Source of the DNA: Rhodoferax sp.
Lineage (GTDB): Bacteria > Pseudomonadota > Gammaproteobacteria > Burkholderiales > Burkholderiaceae_C
Reading direction: 5' to 3'
NCBI RefSeq assembly: GCF_012927445.1
Contig: NZ_JABBPD010000007.1
Span: 62,001 to 126,000 of the forward strand
Length of the DNA: 64,000 bases
Shown here: piece after piece, positions 1-12,511 of the stretch
Numbering within the stretch: position 1 is the first letter of the stretch
Layout: each line of letters begins with the position of its first letter
The notes under the pieces: generated by a model
Databases searched by the model: none
Told to the model about the DNA's origin: nothing
What the model saw: only the letters and a program-made list of their open reading frames with translations
Made by a program: the position numbers and the translations under genes

Positions 1-897
1 CAGCTCCAGCCGCTGCAGGGTTTGGTGAATTCGCTCGCAGCGGGCGGGGTCAACATCCAGCGCGGTCACGGTGCAGTCCGCAATCTCCAGCAGGTGCGCC
101 GTTTTGCCACCGGGGGCCGCACAGGCGTCCAGCACACGGAGCGGGCCCATGGCGGTCAGGCCGGACAGCAGCAGTGGCGCGGCGAGCTGCGCGGCGGCAT
201 CCTGCACCGACACCACGCCCTGCGCAAAGCCCGGCAAGTCCTGCACCGGTTTGGCTTGCGCCAGGGTAACGCCCGACTGGCCGGCCGCACTGGCGTTCAA
301 ACCGGCGTTTGCCAATGTCTGCAAATAAGGCAGCACGCCAGACCGCCGGACATTCACCCGCAGCGTCATCGGCGCCTGGCGGTTGTTGGCCGCCAGAATG
401 GCGCGCCAATCATGGGGCCATTCCTTTTGCAGCCGCTCAATCCACCATTTGGGATGGTTCCACACCGCCACCGGTTTGTTGTCCGTGCTGGCCACCAAAC
501 TGTCACGTTCGCGCAAGAAACGGCGCAAACAGGCATTGATGAAGCTGGCCTGGGGCTGGGTTGCCGCACTGCGTTTGGCCGCCTCGACTGCCTGATTGAC
601 GAGGGTGAACACCTCATAAGGGGCGTCTTCCTCGCGCCACGCCAAGGCCAGCGCGGTGCACAACAGAGCGTCAGCGGGCGGTGGCGGCGAGCGGCTGGCC
701 AGCAACTGGCGCAGCGCCTCCGCGCGCCCAAGTGAACGTAACACATGAAATGTCAGCGCCTGCACGCCCGGGCGCAAATCAGCCGAGACATCGGCCAGGG
801 CGGCCGTGCCAGATACACCGGAGCGGACGGCCTGCAAGACGCCCGCGACGGCCTGCAATTGTCGCCACAAGGGGATTTTTTGTTCGTTCGTGTCCAT
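1..897 (-). CDS. rsmB: 16S rRNA m5C967 methyltransferase RsmB, 3' part missing
   Basis: Methylates C967 of 16S rRNA using S-adenosylmethionine. The frame is open for 299 codons from the ATG at 897 to the window edge, so the C-terminal third, including the catalytic cysteines, lies outside. The first ~140 residues form the NusB-like RNA-binding domain. The Rossmann SAM domain then begins, with the characteristic DACAAPGGKTAHLLE motif near residue 265 and ALDVDPARC after it. The ATG sits 8 bases after the stop of the LemA-like gene, which suggests co-transcription. Apart from the window truncation nothing is unusual. Identification is firm from the motif and the NusB-plus-methyltransferase layout. 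Confidence 0.93.
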   Translation of the reverse strand, partial: MDTNEQKIPLWRQLQAVAGVLQAVRSGVSGTAALADVSADLRPGVQALTFHVLRSLGRAEALRQLLASRSPPPPADALLCTALALAWREEDAPYEVFTLVNQAVEAAKRSAATQPQASFINACLRRFLRERDSLVASTDNKPVAVWNHPKWWIERLQKEWPHDWRAILAANNRQAPMTLRVNVRRSGVLPYLQTLANAGLNASAAGQSGVTLAQAKPVQDLPGFAQGVVSVQDAAAQLAAPLLLSGLTAMGPLRVLDACAAPGGKTAHLLEIADCTVTALDVDPARCERIHQTLQRLEL

Positions 898-905
898 CGT
901 CAAAC

Positions 906-1466
906 CTATATCGGCTGTGCCGGCTTGAAACCAAATACCCAGGCCAGCAAAAGCGCCGGAAACTGAGCAATGGCTTCGTTGTAATTAACTACCCGTCCGT
1001 TGAACTCGGCCCGCGCTAGGTCGACCTGCGAGGCAAGCTGCTCCCACTGCGACTGCAGCGAAGCCGGCAGTGCGGGCCCAGCCAGATCAGCCGGCAAGTT
1101 TTGCAGGCGGGACCAGGACAAACGCAGGGTCTCCAGCGCCGTGCCCAAGGCCAGCATCGTCGGTCCCTTCAGAGGCTGTGCATGCACCACTTTCAGCGAG
1201 GCATTGAACTGTTCTGCAGCGGCCGTGAGTGCGGCCCAGGCAGCAGAAAAAGCGTCTTGTTCCGGCCTTGCGGCAGGGCCGGCATTGGCCTCACCAGCGT
1301 CCGGGCAATTGGTTTTCACCAATTCAAGGTATTGATTCAACAGCCCCTCCAGAGCGGCAAACGCAACCAGACCCTGGGAGCGCAGACGCACCAGCCGGTT
1401 GTAGGCCCCCATGGACCAGAACAGCAACACGGCGATGGCCAACCAGACCATGAGGGAATCGCTCAT
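906..1466 (-). CDS. LemA-like membrane-anchored protein
   Basis: A 186-residue protein with one N-terminal membrane span (about residues 5-22), immediately followed by YNRLVRLRSQ, the signature that opens LemA-family proteins. The rest is predicted to be helical. LemA proteins are anchored by the N-terminal helix with a helical bundle outside the membrane; their function is not settled. It is shorter and more divergent than typical LemA, so I call it LemA-like. A GGAGAG ribosome site lies about 10 bases before the ATG. It precedes rsmB by 8 bases and follows the rpoC terminator, so it probably starts its own transcript. Confidence 0.72.
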   Translation of the reverse strand: MSDSLMVWLAIAVLLFWSMGAYNRLVRLRSQGLVAFAALEGLLNQYLELVKTNCPDAGEANAGPAARPEQDAFSAAWAALTAAAEQFNASLKVVHAQPLKGPTMLALGTALETLRLSWSRLQNLPADLAGPALPASLQSQWEQLASQVDLARAEFNGRVVNYNEAIAQFPALLLAWVFGFKPAQPI

Positions 1467-1522
1467 TTCTTTCGCTCTCCAGACCCAGTCAAGTACAAAT
1501 CTTTAAAAGCAACAATTGAAAA

Positions 1523-1553
1523 CGCCTCAAGCCCGTAGAAAGGGCTTGAGGCG
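1523..1553 (-). terminator. Rho-independent terminator of the rpoBC transcript
   Basis: A perfect 12-bp stem (CGCCTCAAGCCC and its complement) with a 7-base loop lies about 27 bases past the rpoC stop. On the minus strand it is followed by TTTTCAATTG, a modest T tract. Confidence 0.85.
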
Positions 1554-1579
1554 CTATTCTTTAGATAGCAATTCGAGGA

Positions 1580-4500
1580 TTACTCGGTTGCTGAGCCTTC
1601 GTTTGCTTCGGTCGCCTCGACCTCACCCGCCAATTCGGCAGCTTCGGCCTCGGAAATGGCGCGACGCTCGGCGTCGTCCATGTTCTCGCGGATTTTGCGA
1701 GCTTCGTGATAAGCCATGCCGGTACCGGCTGGAATCAGTCGACCCACAATGACGTTTTCCTTCAAGCCACGCAATTCGTCGCGCTTGCCCATGATGGCAG
1801 CTTCGGTCAGAACACGGGTGGTTTCCTGGAAGGAAGCCGCGCTGATGAAACTGTCGGTCGACAAGGATGCCTTGGTGATACCCAACAACAAGTTGGTGAA
1901 TCGCGCGGGAATCTTGTCTTCGGCGCGCAACGCATCATTGGTGTTGAGCATTTCCGAACGCTCCACTTGTTCGCCGTTGATGTAGGTCGAGTCCCCTGCA
2001 TTTTCAACGACGACCCGGCGCAACATCTGGCGAACAATCACTTCAATGTGCTTGTCGTTGATCTTCACGCCCTGCAAGCGGTACACGTCCTGCACCTCGT
2101 CCACGATGTAACGGGCCAACTCTTCCGAGCCGAGCAGTCGCAAAATGTCTTGTGGATCGGCGGGACCGTCAACAACGCTTTCGCCCTTGTTCACAACCTG
2201 ACCTTCGTGCACGATGATGCTCTTTTCCTTGGGCACCAGTTCTTCCCAGACGGCACCTTCAGGATCAGTGATTTGCAGACGAATCTTGCCTTTGGTTTCT
2301 TTGCCGAATGACACGGTACCGGTCATTTCAGCCAGCACGCCCTTGTCCTTCGGCGAACGGGCCTCGAACAATTCAGCCACCCGCGGCAAACCGCCGGTAA
2401 TATCGCGCGTTTTCTGACCTTCGATCGGGATACGGGCCAGCACTTCGCCTGGGCCCACGTCCTGGCCATCACGCACTTGAACCAGCGAGCCAATCGGGAA
2501 GCCGATCGTCACGGAGTGGTCGGTGCCAGGGATCTTGACTTCGTTACCGGACGCGTCAATCAGCTTGACTTGCGGACGGATAACTTTGGCCGAACCACGG
2601 CGTTTGGGATCGATCACCACCATGGTGGACAGACCGGTCACTTCATCCACCTGTTTGGCAACCGTCAGGCCTTCTTCCACATTTTCGAACAGGGCCTTGC
2701 CCGCAAATTCGGTAATGATCGGGCGGGTCAACGGATCCCAGTTGGCGAGGATTGCGCCAGACTTCACGGTCTGGTCCGCTTTCACGGCCAGCACGGCGCC
2801 ATACGGCACCTTGTGGCGTTCGCGCTCACGGCCATGCTCGTCATGAATGACGATTTCACCGGAACGGGAAATGACCACCTGCTCCTTTTTGCCATTCGTC
2901 ACATAGCGCATCGTGGCGTTAAAGCCGATGTTGCCGTTGGACTTGGCTTCCACGCTGGAGGCAATGGCGGCGCGCGATGCGGCGCCACCGATGTGGAAGG
3001 TACGCATCGTCAACTGTGTGCCGGGCTCACCGATGGATTGCGCAGCAATCACACCGACCGCTTCGCCACCGTTGACCAAGCCGCCACGACCCAGATCGCG
3101 GCCATAGCATTTGGCGCAAATGCCAAAACGGGTTTCGCAAGTCAGCGCCGTACGTACTTTGACTTCATCCACGCCAAAGACTTCGAGCTCGTCAATCAGG
3201 TCTTCGTCCAGCATGGCGCCGGCCGGGGCCAGCACGGAGCGGTTCTCCGGATGCAGGATGTCATCCGCTGCGGTCCGACCCAAAATGCGGTCGCGCAAGG
3301 ATTCAATGACCTCACCGCCTTCGACAATCGCGCGCATGAGGTAGCCACTGTGCGTGCCACAGTCTTGTTCGGTCACCACCAGATCCTGCGTCACGTCGAC
3401 CAAACGACGTGTCAGGTAACCGGAGTTGGCGGTCTTCAACGCCGTATCCGCGAGACCTTTTCGGGCACCGTGGGTGGAGATGAAGTACTCCAGCACGTTC
3501 AGACCTTCGCGGAAGTTCGCCGTAATTGGCGTCTCGATGATCGAGCCATCCGGCTTGGCCATCAGACCCCGCATACCAGCCACCTGACGAATCTGGGCGG
3601 CGGAGCCGCGGGCACCGGAGTCAGCCATCATGTAAATGGAGTTGAAGGACTCTTGCTGCACCTGGTTGCCATGGCGGTCAGTGACCACTTCCTTGGACAA
3701 CTGGGCCATCATCACCTTGGAGACTTCGTCACCGGCTTTGCCCCAGATGTCCACCACCTTGTTGTAGCGCTCACCGGAAGTCACCAGACCAGACGTGTAC
3801 TGTTGTCCGATTTCCTTAACTTCCTTCTCGGCGCGATCAATGATGCCCTGCTTTTCAGTCGGCACCAGCATGTCGTCAATGCAGATCGAGATGCCGGCTT
3901 TGGTGGCCAGACGGAAACCATACTGCAAGAGTTTGTCGGCAAAAATAACCGTCTCTTTGAGACCGCACTTGCGGAACGAGACATTGATGAGTTTAGAAAT
4001 TTCTTTCTTCTTCAACGCCTTGTTGATGTTGGCAAATGGCAGGCCCTTGGGCAAGATTTCCGACAACAGGGCACGACCGGCCGTGGTTTCCCACAGCTTG
4101 GTCGAAGGCACCAGTTCACCGGTTTCTTTGTCCTTGGTGTACTCGGTCAAACGCACGTTGACGCGAGAAGTCAGCTCAACCTCGCCCGCATCAAAAGCGC
4201 GTTGCACTTCACCGGTATCGGCAAAAATCAAGCCCTCGCCCTTGCCGTTGATTTTGTCGCGGGTCGTGTAGTACAAGCCCAGCACCACGTCTTGCGACGG
4301 CACGATGGAGGGTTCGCCGTTGGACGGGAACAGCACATTGTTGGAGGCCAGCATCAGTGTGCGGCACTCCACTTGCGCTTCCACGGACAGTGGCACGTGA
4401 ACCGCCATCTGGTCACCGTCAAAGTCGGCATTGAACGCGGCGCAAACCAGCGGGTGCAACTGAATGGCTTTGCCTTCAATCAGGATCGGCTCAAAGGCCT

Positions 4501-5797
4501 GAATGCCCAAGCGGTGCAGCGTAGGTGCACGGTTCAGCATCACGGGGTGCTCTTTAATCACCTCTTCCAGGATGTCCCACACCACTGGCGTGCCGGATTC
4601 AACTTCCTTCTTGGCGGCCTTGATGGTGGTCGCAATGCCCATCGCTTCGAGACGCGCGAAGATGAAGGGCTTGAACAATTCAAGCGCCATCAGTTTTGGC
4701 AAACCGCACTGATGCAGCTTGAGCGTTGGGCCCACCACAATCACGGAACGACCCGAGTAATCGACCCGTTTACCCAGCAAATTCTGACGGAAACGACCAC
4801 TCTTGCCCTTGATCATGTCGGCGAGCGACTTGAGGGCGCGCTTGTTGGCGCCGGTCATGGCTTTGCCGCGACGACCGTTGTCCAGCAGCGAATCCACTGC
4901 TTCTTGCAGCATGCGCTTTTCATTGCGGGCAATGATCTCGGGCGCCTTCAATTCGAGCAGGCGACGCAGACGGCTGTTGCGGTTGATGACGCGGCGATAC
5001 AGATCGTTCAGATCGGAGGTGGCGAAACGGCCACCGTCCAATGGCACCAGCGGACGCAAGTCCGGCGGCAACACCGGCAACACATCCAGCACCATCCACT
5101 CGGGCTTGATGCCGGATTTTTTGAATGCTTCAAGCAACTTGAGGCGCTTGGTGTTTTTCTTGATCTTCAGCTCGGAGCCGGTGGGGTCGTTGCGCAGCTT
5201 TTCGATCGAACCGTCAATGTCAATGCTTTGCAGCAAATCCTTGATGCCTTCGGCACCCATCTTGGCTTGAAACTCATCGCCATATTCCTTGAATTTGGCG
5301 TCGTAGTCATCTTCCGACATGATGCTGAATTTCTTCAGCGGGGTCATGCCGGGATCGGTCACGACATAAGCTTCAAAGTACAGCACGCGTTCAATGTCAC
5401 GCAGGGTCATGTCGAGCACCAGGCCCAGACGTGACGGCAGCGATTTCAGGAACCAGATGTGCGCACAAGGCGCTGCCAGGTCGATGTGGCCCATACGCTC
5501 GCGGCGCACTTTGGTCTGGGTCACTTCAACGCCGCACTTCTCGCAGATCACACCACGGTGTTTCAGACGCTTGTATTTACCGCACAGGCATTCGTAGTCC
5601 TTGATAGGGCCAAAAATCTTGGCGCAAAACAGGCCATCGCGCTCTGGCTTGAACGTGCGGTAGTTGATGGTTTCCGGCTTTTTGACTTCACCGAATGACC
5701 ATGAACGAATCTTCTCGGGAGAAGCCATGCCAATCTTGATGGCATTGAAATGCTCATCTGGCGTGAACTGCTTGAACAGGTCGAGTAATGATTTCAT
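1580..5797 (-). CDS. rpoC: RNA polymerase beta' subunit
   Basis: The 1405-residue beta' subunit of RNA polymerase, which holds the active-site magnesium. The N-terminal zinc-binding cysteines are C70, C72, C85 and C88, and the catalytic NADFDGDQ loop is at residues 456-463. The second zinc site ([11 protein letters not shown]) lies near residue 880. Length matches other betaproteobacterial RpoC proteins. It follows rpoB by 24 bases and ends the ribosomal protein/polymerase operon at a strong hairpin. Confidence 0.99.
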   Translation of the reverse strand: MKSLLDLFKQFTPDEHFNAIKIGMASPEKIRSWSFGEVKKPETINYRTFKPERDGLFCAKIFGPIKDYECLCGKYKRLKHRGVICEKCGVEVTQTKVRRERMGHIDLAAPCAHIWFLKSLPSRLGLVLDMTLRDIERVLYFEAYVVTDPGMTPLKKFSIMSEDDYDAKFKEYGDEFQAKMGAEGIKDLLQSIDIDGSIEKLRNDPTGSELKIKKNTKRLKLLEAFKKSGIKPEWMVLDVLPVLPPDLRPLVPLDGGRFATSDLNDLYRRVINRNSRLRRLLELKAPEIIARNEKRMLQEAVDSLLDNGRRGKAMTGANKRALKSLADMIKGKSGRFRQNLLGKRVDYSGRSVIVVGPTLKLHQCGLPKLMALELFKPFIFARLEAMGIATTIKAAKKEVESGTPVVWDILEEVIKEHPVMLNRAPTLHRLGIQAFEPILIEGKAIQLHPLVCAAFNADFDGDQMAVHVPLSVEAQVECRTLMLASNNVLFPSNGEPSIVPSQDVVLGLYYTTRDKINGKGEGLIFADTGEVQRAFDAGEVELTSRVNVRLTEYTKDKETGELVPSTKLWETTAGRALLSEILPKGLPFANINKALKKKEISKLINVSFRKCGLKETVIFADKLLQYGFRLATKAGISICIDDMLVPTEKQGIIDRAEKEVKEIGQQYTSGLVTSGERYNKVVDIWGKAGDEVSKVMMAQLSKEVVTDRHGNQVQQESFNSIYMMADSGARGSAAQIRQVAGMRGLMAKPDGSIIETPITANFREGLNVLEYFISTHGARKGLADTALKTANSGYLTRRLVDVTQDLVVTEQDCGTHSGYLMRAIVEGGEVIESLRDRILGRTAADDILHPENRSVLAPAGAMLDEDLIDELEVFGVDEVKVRTALTCETRFGICAKCYGRDLGRGGLVNGGEAVGVIAAQSIGEPGTQLTMRTFHIGGAASRAAIASSVEAKSNGNIGFNATMRYVTNGKKEQVVISRSGEIVIHDEHGRERERHKVPYGAVLAVKADQTVKSGAILANWDPLTRPIITEFAGKALFENVEEGLTVAKQVDEVTGLSTMVVIDPKRRGSAKVIRPQVKLIDASGNEVKIPGTDHSVTIGFPIGSLVQVRDGQDVGPGEVLARIPIEGQKTRDITGGLPRVAELFEARSPKDKGVLAEMTGTVSFGKETKGKIRLQITDPEGAVWEELVPKEKSIIVHEGQVVNKGESVVDGPADPQDILRLLGSEELARYIVDEVQDVYRLQGVKINDKHIEVIVRQMLRRVVVENAGDSTYINGEQVERSEMLNTNDALRAEDKIPARFTNLLLGITKASLSTDSFISAASFQETTRVLTEAAIMGKRDELRGLKENVIVGRLIPAGTGMAYHEARKIRENMDDAERRAISEAEAAELAGEVEATEANEGSATE

Positions 5798-5821
5798 GTT
5801 GAATCCTTTTCTTGTCCGTGC

Positions 5822-8800
5822 TTAGCTGCGTTCCAACTCGATATCGATACCGAGGGAGCGAATTTCCTTGACCAGCACATTGAACGACTCCGGCATGCCG
5901 GCTTCGATCGAATGCTCACCCTTGACAATGCTCTCGTACACCTTGGTACGACCCACCACGTCATCGGACTTGACCGTGAGCATTTCCTGCAGTGTGTAAG
6001 CAGCGCCGTAAGCTTCCAGCGCCCAGACCTCCATCTCACCGAAACGCTGGCCACCAAACTGCGCTTTACCGCCGAGTGGTTGCTGGGTCACGAGACTGTA
6101 AGGACCGGTGGAACGGGCGTGCATCTTGTCGTCCACCAAATGGTGAAGCTTCAGGTAGTGCATGTAGCCGATCGTGGTTGGACGATCAAACGGGTCACCG
6201 CTGCGACCGTCAAACAGATTGGCCTGCGTACGGGCGGCCGTCAGCCCCTTGGCCTTGACGATGTCATCCGGGTAAGCCAGTTTCAGCATGTCGCGGATGT
6301 CCTCTTCCGAGGCACCATCAAACACCGGGGAGGCAAACGTGACACCGCCGCTCAGGTTGAGGGCCATCTCCAGCACCTGGTCGTCGCTCAGCTTCGACAC
6401 ATCTTCCTTGCGACCGGCGCCGTTGTACAGCGTGTCGAGGAATTTGCGCAGGTCCGCGAGTTTGGACTCTGCCTGCAGCATGTCGCCGATACGTTGGCCA
6501 ATGCCTTTTGCAGCCCAACCCAAGTGCACTTCCAGCACCTGCCCGATGTTCATCCGCGAAGGCACGCCCAAGGGATTCAGAACAATATCGCAGGGCGTGC
6601 CATCCGCCATGAACGGCATGTCTTCGACCGGGACGATCCTGGAAACCACCCCCTTGTTACCGTGGCGGCCGGCCATCTTGTCGCCCGCTTGCAGATGACG
6701 TTTGACAGCCAGGTAAACCTTGACCATCTTCAAGACACCGGCAGGCAACTCGTCACCTTGCGTCAATTTCTTGCGCTTCTCTTCAAACGAGAGGTCGTAG
6801 CTGTGGCGGGTTTGCTCCTGGGAATTCTTGATGCTTTCCAGTTGCGTCGCGATGTCATCATCAGCAGGGCGAATATCGAACCAATGGAACTTGTCCACCG
6901 AGCTCAAGTACGCCTTGTCGATCTTGGTGCCTTTGGCGAGCTTTTGCGGTCCGCCATTGGCAATCTTGCCGGTCAACAATTTTTCCATCCGGTCAAATGC
7001 ATCCGCTTCCACAATGCGGAGCTGGTCATTCAAATCCAGGCGGAAGCGCTTGAGTTCGTCATCGATGATCTGTTGCGCACGGCGGTCACGCACGATACCT
7101 TCGCGGGTGAAGACCTGCACATCGATCACAGTCCCTGATGAGCCCTGACCCACGCGCAATGAGGTGTCTTTCACGTCACTGGCTTTTTCACCAAAAATGG
7201 CGCGCAGCAATTTTTCTTCCGGTGTCAAAGTGGTTTCGCCCTTAGGCGTCACTTTGCCGACCAGCGTATCACCCGGCTGAACTTCAGCACCGACATAGAT
7301 GATGCCCGACTCGTCCAGACGGTTGAGCTGTTGCTCGCTCAAATTCGGGATGTCGCGGGTAATTTCTTCGGAGCCCAGCTTGGTGTCACGCGCCATGACC
7401 ACCAATTCCTCGATATGAATGGAGGTGTAACGGTCTTCGGCGACCACACGCTCACTGATCAAGATCGAATCTTCGAAGTTGTAGCCGTTCCAGGGCATGA
7501 ACGCCACCAGCATGTTCTGGCCCAAAGCCAGTTCACCCAGGTCGGTCGATGCACCGTCGGCAATCACGTCGCCCTTGGCCAACAAGTCACCCTTTTTGAC
7601 AATCGGGCGCTGGTGAATGTTGGTGTTCTGGTTGGAACGTTGGTACTTGATGAGATTGTAAATATCCACACCGACTTCACCGGCTTGTGCTTCGGCGTCG
7701 TTCACGCGAATCACGACACGGGTCGCATCCACATAGTCCACCACGCCACCCCGGGTAGCGGTCACCACGGTGCCGGAGTCAACTGCCGCCACCCGCTCAA
7801 TGCCGGTGCCAACAAATGGTTTTTCCGGACGCAGAATCGGCACCGCTTGACGTGACATATTGGCGCCCATCAAGGCGCGGTTTGCATCATCGTGCTCAAG
7901 GAAAGGCACCAGGGAGGCGGCCACGGACACGATCTGTCCAGGAGACACATCCATGTACTGGACGCGCTCGGCACCGACCAGGATCGACTCACCCGCTTCA
8001 CGCGCCGAGATCAACTCGCCGGTGAGCAGGCCTTCTTTGTCCAGTGTGGCATTGGCCTGCGCGATAACGTATTTGCCTTCCTCAATGGCGGACAAATAGT
8101 CGATATCCATCGTGACCTTGCTGTCCACCACGCGACGATAAGGCGTTTCAATGAAGCCGTATTCGTTCAGGCGGGCATACAGGGCCAGCGAATTGATCAG
8201 ACCAATGTTTGGACCTTCAGGCGTTTCAATCGGGCACACACGACCGTAATGGGTCACGTGCACGTCACGCACTTCAAAGCCGGCACGCTCACGCGTCAAA
8301 CCACCTGGGCCAAGAGCCGATACGCGGCGCTTGTGGGTAATCTCCGACAGCGGATTGGTCTGGTCCATGAACTGTGACAGCTGGGACGCACCGAAGAATT
8401 CTTTCAGAGCAGCCGAAATCGGCTTGCTGTTGATCAAATCATGCGGCATGAGCGGCTCTTGCTCAGCCTGGCCGAGACGCTCTTTCACGGCTTTTTCAAT
8501 CCGTGCCAGACCCGTGCGGTATTGGTTTTCGGCCAATTCGCCAACACAACGCACGCGCCGGTTGCCAAGGTGGTCGATATCGTCCACTTCACCGCGACCA
8601 TTGCGCAAGTCAACCAGAATCTTGACAACGGACAGGATGTCTTCGTTGGTCAGCACCATGGGGCCGGTCGATTCCGGACGACCCATCTTGGCATTGAACT
8701 TCATCCGGCCAACACGCGACAGATCGTAGGTGTCGGGGTTGTAGAACAAACGCTGGAACAGTGCCTGCACAGCATCTTCTGTTGGTGGCTCGCCGGGGCG

Positions 8801-9934
8801 CATCATGCGGTAGATGGCGACGCGTGCGGCAAATTCATCCACCGTTTCGTCGCTGCGCAGGGTTTGCGAAATGTACGCACCCTGATCCAGTTCATTGGTG
8901 TAAATACACGGCAAATCCTGAACGCCTGCGGTGCGCAACTTCTTGAGCAGCACTTCAGTGATCTCTTCGTTTGCCTTGGCCAGAATCTCGCCGGTATCGG
9001 TGTCGACGAGGTTGCGTGCCACGACGCGACCCACCAGGAAATCCTCCGGGACGCTGACGTGCGTGGTACCGGATTGCTCCAGTTCGCGGGTATGACGTGC
9101 GGTGACCCGCTTGTCTTTCGCCACCACCACTTTGCCGCTCTTGTCCGTGATATCAAAACGGGCCACTTCACCGCGCAGGCGCTCAGCCACAAACTCCATC
9201 TGGGCACCACTGTCCATCAGACGGAAATTGTCATTGACGAAGAAGTTCGCCAGAATGGACTCGTGGTTCAGGCCGATGGCCTTGAGCAGAATCGTGACCG
9301 GCATCTTGCGGCGACGGTCCACCCGGAAGTACAGAATGTCTTTCGGGTCGAATTCAAAATCGAGCCAGGAACCACGATAAGGAATAATGCGTGCCGAAAA
9401 CAGCAGCTTGCCCGAACTGTGGGTTTTACCCTTGTCGTGTTCAAAGAAAACACCCGGCGAACGGTGCAACTGAGAAACGATCACGCGCTCCGTGCCGTTG
9501 ATGATGAACGAGCCTTTGCCAGTCATCAGGGGCACTTCGCCCATGTAGACTTCTTGCTCTTTGACCTCTTTGATCACCTTGTTTTGCGAGGTCGAAGATT
9601 CACGGTCATAGATAAACAGTTGAACCTTGGCCCGCACAGCCGAAGCAAATGTCAGCCCACGGGTCTGGCATTCACGCACGTCAAACGCGGGCTTGGCCAA
9701 GTTGTATTCGAGATATTTCATCTCGACAAAACCGTTGTGGGAGATGATCGGGAAAGCCGCTTCAAAAGCAGCCTGAAGACCCTCTACAGTTCGCTTTTTC
9801 GGCGGAACATCGGCCTGTAAGAATGCCGTGTAGGCATCCTTTTGCATTTGCAACAGGTAGGGTATTTCGAGCACGCTATCGCGACTGCCAAAATTTTTGC
9901 GAATGCGCTTGCGTTCGGTGTATGTGTAAGCCAT
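5822..9934 (-). CDS. rpoB: RNA polymerase beta subunit
   Basis: The 1370-residue beta subunit, target of rifampicin. The rifampicin-region signature [17 protein letters not shown] and the downstream [12 protein letters not shown] are intact, with the usual sensitive-type residues (serine, glutamine, aspartate, histidine) where resistance changes normally occur. The frame is open upstream to 9949, but [16 protein letters not shown] is the conserved N terminus and a GGAG ribosome site precedes this ATG by 7 bases, so I place the start at 9934. Two hairpins separate it from rplL, as in other bacteria where part of the transcription is attenuated before rpoB. Confidence 0.99.
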   Translation of the reverse strand: MAYTYTERKRIRKNFGSRDSVLEIPYLLQMQKDAYTAFLQADVPPKKRTVEGLQAAFEAAFPIISHNGFVEMKYLEYNLAKPAFDVRECQTRGLTFASAVRAKVQLFIYDRESSTSQNKVIKEVKEQEVYMGEVPLMTGKGSFIINGTERVIVSQLHRSPGVFFEHDKGKTHSSGKLLFSARIIPYRGSWLDFEFDPKDILYFRVDRRRKMPVTILLKAIGLNHESILANFFVNDNFRLMDSGAQMEFVAERLRGEVARFDITDKSGKVVVAKDKRVTARHTRELEQSGTTHVSVPEDFLVGRVVARNLVDTDTGEILAKANEEITEVLLKKLRTAGVQDLPCIYTNELDQGAYISQTLRSDETVDEFAARVAIYRMMRPGEPPTEDAVQALFQRLFYNPDTYDLSRVGRMKFNAKMGRPESTGPMVLTNEDILSVVKILVDLRNGRGEVDDIDHLGNRRVRCVGELAENQYRTGLARIEKAVKERLGQAEQEPLMPHDLINSKPISAALKEFFGASQLSQFMDQTNPLSEITHKRRVSALGPGGLTRERAGFEVRDVHVTHYGRVCPIETPEGPNIGLINSLALYARLNEYGFIETPYRRVVDSKVTMDIDYLSAIEEGKYVIAQANATLDKEGLLTGELISAREAGESILVGAERVQYMDVSPGQIVSVAASLVPFLEHDDANRALMGANMSRQAVPILRPEKPFVGTGIERVAAVDSGTVVTATRGGVVDYVDATRVVIRVNDAEAQAGEVGVDIYNLIKYQRSNQNTNIHQRPIVKKGDLLAKGDVIADGASTDLGELALGQNMLVAFMPWNGYNFEDSILISERVVAEDRYTSIHIEELVVMARDTKLGSEEITRDIPNLSEQQLNRLDESGIIYVGAEVQPGDTLVGKVTPKGETTLTPEEKLLRAIFGEKASDVKDTSLRVGQGSSGTVIDVQVFTREGIVRDRRAQQIIDDELKRFRLDLNDQLRIVEADAFDRMEKLLTGKIANGGPQKLAKGTKIDKAYLSSVDKFHWFDIRPADDDIATQLESIKNSQEQTRHSYDLSFEEKRKKLTQGDELPAGVLKMVKVYLAVKRHLQAGDKMAGRHGNKGVVSRIVPVEDMPFMADGTPCDIVLNPLGVPSRMNIGQVLEVHLGWAAKGIGQRIGDMLQAESKLADLRKFLDTLYNGAGRKEDVSKLSDDQVLEMALNLSGGVTFASPVFDGASEEDIRDMLKLAYPDDIVKAKGLTAARTQANLFDGRSGDPFDRPTTIGYMHYLKLHHLVDDKMHARSTGPYSLVTQQPLGGKAQFGGQRFGEMEVWALEAYGAAYTLQEMLTVKSDDVVGRTKVYESIVKGEHSIEAGMPESFNVLVKEIRSLGIDIELERS

Positions 9935-10064
9935 GAGATCTCCGGGCAAAGACTAAGGAATCCTGGGGTGCTTCTTGGTGATTGGCCACTACCAATCATT
10001 GGCGGACGGCTGCACATTGCGTGCAACCCGAACCAAGGCATCTTCTGAAGTCGGGGTCAGAAGA

Positions 10065-10099
10065 CACTGAAAAACAGACTTTTACTCTGTTTTTCAGTG
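10065..10099 (-). terminator. Hairpin in the rplL-rpoB gap (attenuator or processing site)
   Basis: A 14-bp perfect stem (CACTGAAAAACAGA and its complement) with a 7-base loop, the second hairpin met by transcripts leaving rplL. Genes on both sides are co-directional, so it should act as a partial terminator or an RNase site, not a full stop. Its role is inferred from position. Confidence 0.6.
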
Positions 10100-10115
10100 C
10101 GCTCTTATAAGCGCC

Positions 10116-10150
10116 AAAGGCTGGGGGCTCTTTTGGAGCACCCAGCCTTT
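10116..10150 (-). terminator. First hairpin after rplL (attenuator)
   Basis: A 10-bp stem AAAGGCTGGG/CCCAGCCTTT lies 14 bases past the rplL stop. There is only a short T run after it on the minus strand (CCTTTGG), which fits leaky termination that lowers rpoBC relative to the ribosomal proteins. Confidence 0.65.
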
Positions 10151-10163
10151 TAGCGAAGATCGA

Positions 10164-10535
10164 TTATTTCAATTCGACCTTGGCACCAGCTTCAACCAGC
10201 TTCTTCATAGCGGCGTCAGCGTCAGCCTTGGAGATGCCTTCTTTGACATTCTTTGGAGCGCCGTCCACCAGATCTTTGGCTTCTTTCAGGCCCAGGCCTG
10301 TGATTTCGCGCACAGCCTTGATGACCGAAACCTTGGCTGCGCCTGCTTCGAGCAGAACAACGTTGAATTCAGTCTTTTCTTCAACTGCAGCAGCAGCAGC
10401 GCCGCCAGCAGCAGGTGCAGACATGGCTGCAGCGCTTACGCCAAATTTCTCTTCGATGGCTTTCACCAGGTCGTTGAGTTCCATGACCGTCATGCTGTCC
10501 AGCGCGGTCAAAAATGCGTCTTTATCGAATGCCAT
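10164..10535 (-). CDS. rplL: 50S ribosomal protein L7/L12
   Basis: A 123-residue stalk protein of the large ribosomal subunit. It shows the N-terminal dimerisation helix, the Ala/Gly-rich hinge (residues ~38-52) and the conserved C-terminal domain that recruits translation factors ([42 protein letters not shown]). It follows rplJ by 42 bases. L10 and L7/L12 form one complex and their genes are co-regulated through the rplJ leader. Confidence 0.98.
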   Translation of the reverse strand: MAFDKDAFLTALDSMTVMELNDLVKAIEEKFGVSAAAMSAPAAGGAAAAAVEEKTEFNVVLLEAGAAKVSVIKAVREITGLGLKEAKDLVDGAPKNVKEGISKADADAAMKKLVEAGAKVELK

Positions 10536-10577
10536 TTTTATTTCCTAACAATATTGGTTACCACATGCAGGAGGCTA

Positions 10578-11114
10578 TCAAGCCTCAACTGCCTCAGCAG
10601 ATGCTTCTGCGGGTGCTTCTTCCACACCAGCGCTTCTTTGCTCCGCGATCGCTGCCAGCACACGTGCCGTACGCGAAATCGGGGATTGCATCAAGCCCAG
10701 CAACTGTGCCAGCAACACTTCCTTGGAAGGGATGCTTGCCAATTGCTTAACGCCGTTCACGTCCAGGGCTTTTCCGCCGTATGCACCACCGCGAATCACC
10801 AACTTGTCATTGGTTTTCGCGAAGTCAGCCACCACTCGCGCGGCAGCCACTGCATCTTCAGAAAAGCTATAGATCAGCGGACCGGTCATCAGGTCAGACA
10901 CGACGTCAAATCCGCTACCGGCAACAGCACGACGAGCCAAGGTGTTTTTCAACACACTCAGACTTACGCCATTGCTGCGCGCGGTGGAGCGCAATTTGGT
11001 CATGTCAGCGACCGTGATGCCACGGTACTCCGCCAGCACGAGCGTTTGAGCTTTTGCGGCGAGGCCAGTCACATCACTGATGACCGCTTCTTTCTCACTG
11101 CGATTAAGACTCAA
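10578..11114 (-). CDS. rplJ: 50S ribosomal protein L10
   Basis: A 178-residue base protein of the L7/L12 stalk, with the typical N terminus [11 protein letters not shown] and [18 protein letters not shown]. The start codon is TTG, not ATG, at 11114. It is backed by a GGAG ribosome site 8 bases upstream and by conservation of the next residues. A TTG start combined with a long leader fits tight translational control by the L10-L12 complex. Confidence 0.97.
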   Translation of the reverse strand: MSLNRSEKEAVISDVTGLAAKAQTLVLAEYRGITVADMTKLRSTARSNGVSLSVLKNTLARRAVAGSGFDVVSDLMTGPLIYSFSEDAVAAARVVADFAKTNDKLVIRGGAYGGKALDVNGVKQLASIPSKEVLLAQLLGLMQSPISRTARVLAAIAEQRSAGVEEAPAEASAEAVEA

Positions 11115-11383
11115 GGTCTACTCCTTCAAAATGTACTTGTCAGCAAATTGCCTTCAAGTACGCCACATTGCAGCGACCAACTGTTTCGGAACTTATTCCA
11201 TCTGCAGCGGGATCGCCATCTGCGTTGGCTGAGCCTTGGGTGAACCCAGTGCCCACTGATTAAGTGCTTACCCGTACCACTACGGCCTGCACACCAACGG
11301 TCTTGGATGACCCGCCCACATTTCGCAATATGAGCAGCCCACCACATCGGACCACCTTTTCAGGCGGTCTGAATTTTTTGCAA
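11115..11383 (-). promoter_or_regulatory. rplJ leader region (probable L10 autoregulatory leader)
   Basis: A 269-base untranslated stretch between rplA and rplJ with no credible gene. By position it matches the L10 leader, where the L10-L12 complex binds the mRNA and represses rplJL translation. I did not fold it, so the call rests on location and length. Confidence 0.6.
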
Positions 11384-12079
11384 TTACGCTGCGATGGTTT
11401 GCAGGTCCACGCGGACACCGACACCCATCGTTGACGAAACTGCCACTTTTTTCAGGTATACACCCTTGCTGGTAGCGGGCTTGGCCTTGGTCAAGGCGTC
11501 CACCAGTGCAGCCAGATTGCCTTGCAGCTTGTCTGTGTCGAATGAACGACGACCGATCGTGGAGTGAACAATACCGGCTTTGTCAACACGGAACTGCACT
11601 TGACCGGCCTTGGCGTTCTTCACTGCGGTTGCCACGTCAGGCGTGACGGTACCCACCTTGGGGTTAGGCATCAAACCACGTGGGCCAAGAATCTGACCCA
11701 AAGTACCGACGACGCGCATGGCATCAGGGGCAGCAATCACGATGTCAAACGGCATATCGCCAGCCTTGATCATGGCAGCCAGATCGTCCATACCGACGAT
11801 GTCAGCACCAGCAGCCTTGGCTTCTTCAGCCTTGGCGCCTTGTGCGAACACGGCGACACGTTTGGTCTTGCCAGTGCCATTGGGCAGCACGACAGCGCCA
11901 CGCACCACTTGGTCAGACTTCTTGGCATCAATGCCGAGCTGCACCGCCACGTCGATGGATTCATCGAACTTGGCGTTGGCACACTCTTTGACGAGGCCCA
12001 GAGCATCTGCCAGCGGGTACAGCTTGTTGCTGTCAATCTTGCCCTGGAAGGACTTTTGTTTTTTGGTGAGCTGGGTCAT
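11384..12079 (-). CDS. rplA: 50S ribosomal protein L1
   Basis: A 231-residue L1 stalk protein with the family signature around [22 protein letters not shown]. It starts directly after the rplK stop, so the two are coupled; L1 usually represses the rplK-rplA mRNA. Length is normal. Confidence 0.98.
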   Translation of the reverse strand: MTQLTKKQKSFQGKIDSNKLYPLADALGLVKECANAKFDESIDVAVQLGIDAKKSDQVVRGAVVLPNGTGKTKRVAVFAQGAKAEEAKAAGADIVGMDDLAAMIKAGDMPFDIVIAAPDAMRVVGTLGQILGPRGLMPNPKVGTVTPDVATAVKNAKAGQVQFRVDKAGIVHSTIGRRSFDTDKLQGNLAALVDALTKAKPATSKGVYLKKVAVSSTMGVGVRVDLQTIAA

Positions 12080-12511
12080 TTAAACACCCTCCACAATCAC
12101 GCCCATCGAGCGGGCAGAGCCAGCGATGGTGCGAACAGCTGCGTCCATGTCGGCAGCGGTCAAGTCTTTCATCTTGGTGTTAGCAATTTCTTCGAGCTGT
12201 GCGCGCGTGATCTTGCCGACCTTGTCAGCCTGTGGACGGGCAGAACCCTTGTCAATCTTCACAGCCTTCTTGATCAGAATCGACGATGGTGGCGATTTGA
12301 TGATGAAGGTAAAACTCTTGTCCGCGAAAGCGGTAATCACCACGGGCAGTGGCAAACCCGGCTCAATACCTTGGGTCTGGGCGTTAAACGCCTTGCAGAA
12401 CTCCATGATGTTCAAACCGCGTTGACCCAATGCAGGTCCGATGGGTGGTGATGGGTTGGCCTTGCCTGCTGGAACTTGCAGCTTGACAAAACCGACGATT
12501 TTTTTCGCCAT
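12080..12511 (-). CDS. rplK: 50S ribosomal protein L11
   Basis: A 143-residue protein of the GTPase-associated centre. The N-terminal [34 protein letters not shown] is a textbook L11 opening. A TCTCC/GGAGA ribosome site lies just upstream. First gene of the rplKA pair, 128 bases after nusG. Confidence 0.98.
   Translation of the reverse strand: MAKKIVGFVKLQVPAGKANPSPPIGPALGQRGLNIMEFCKAFNAQTQGIEPGLPLPVVITAFADKSFTFIIKSPPSSILIKKAVKIDKGSARPQADKVGKITRAQLEEIANTKMKDLTAADMDAAVRTIAGSARSMGVIVEGV

Noticed and set aside
2477..5434. A 985-codon open frame on the strand opposite rpoC
   Set aside because: It is an antisense shadow created by codon bias in a GC-rich conserved gene; it has no family features and rpoC is certain.
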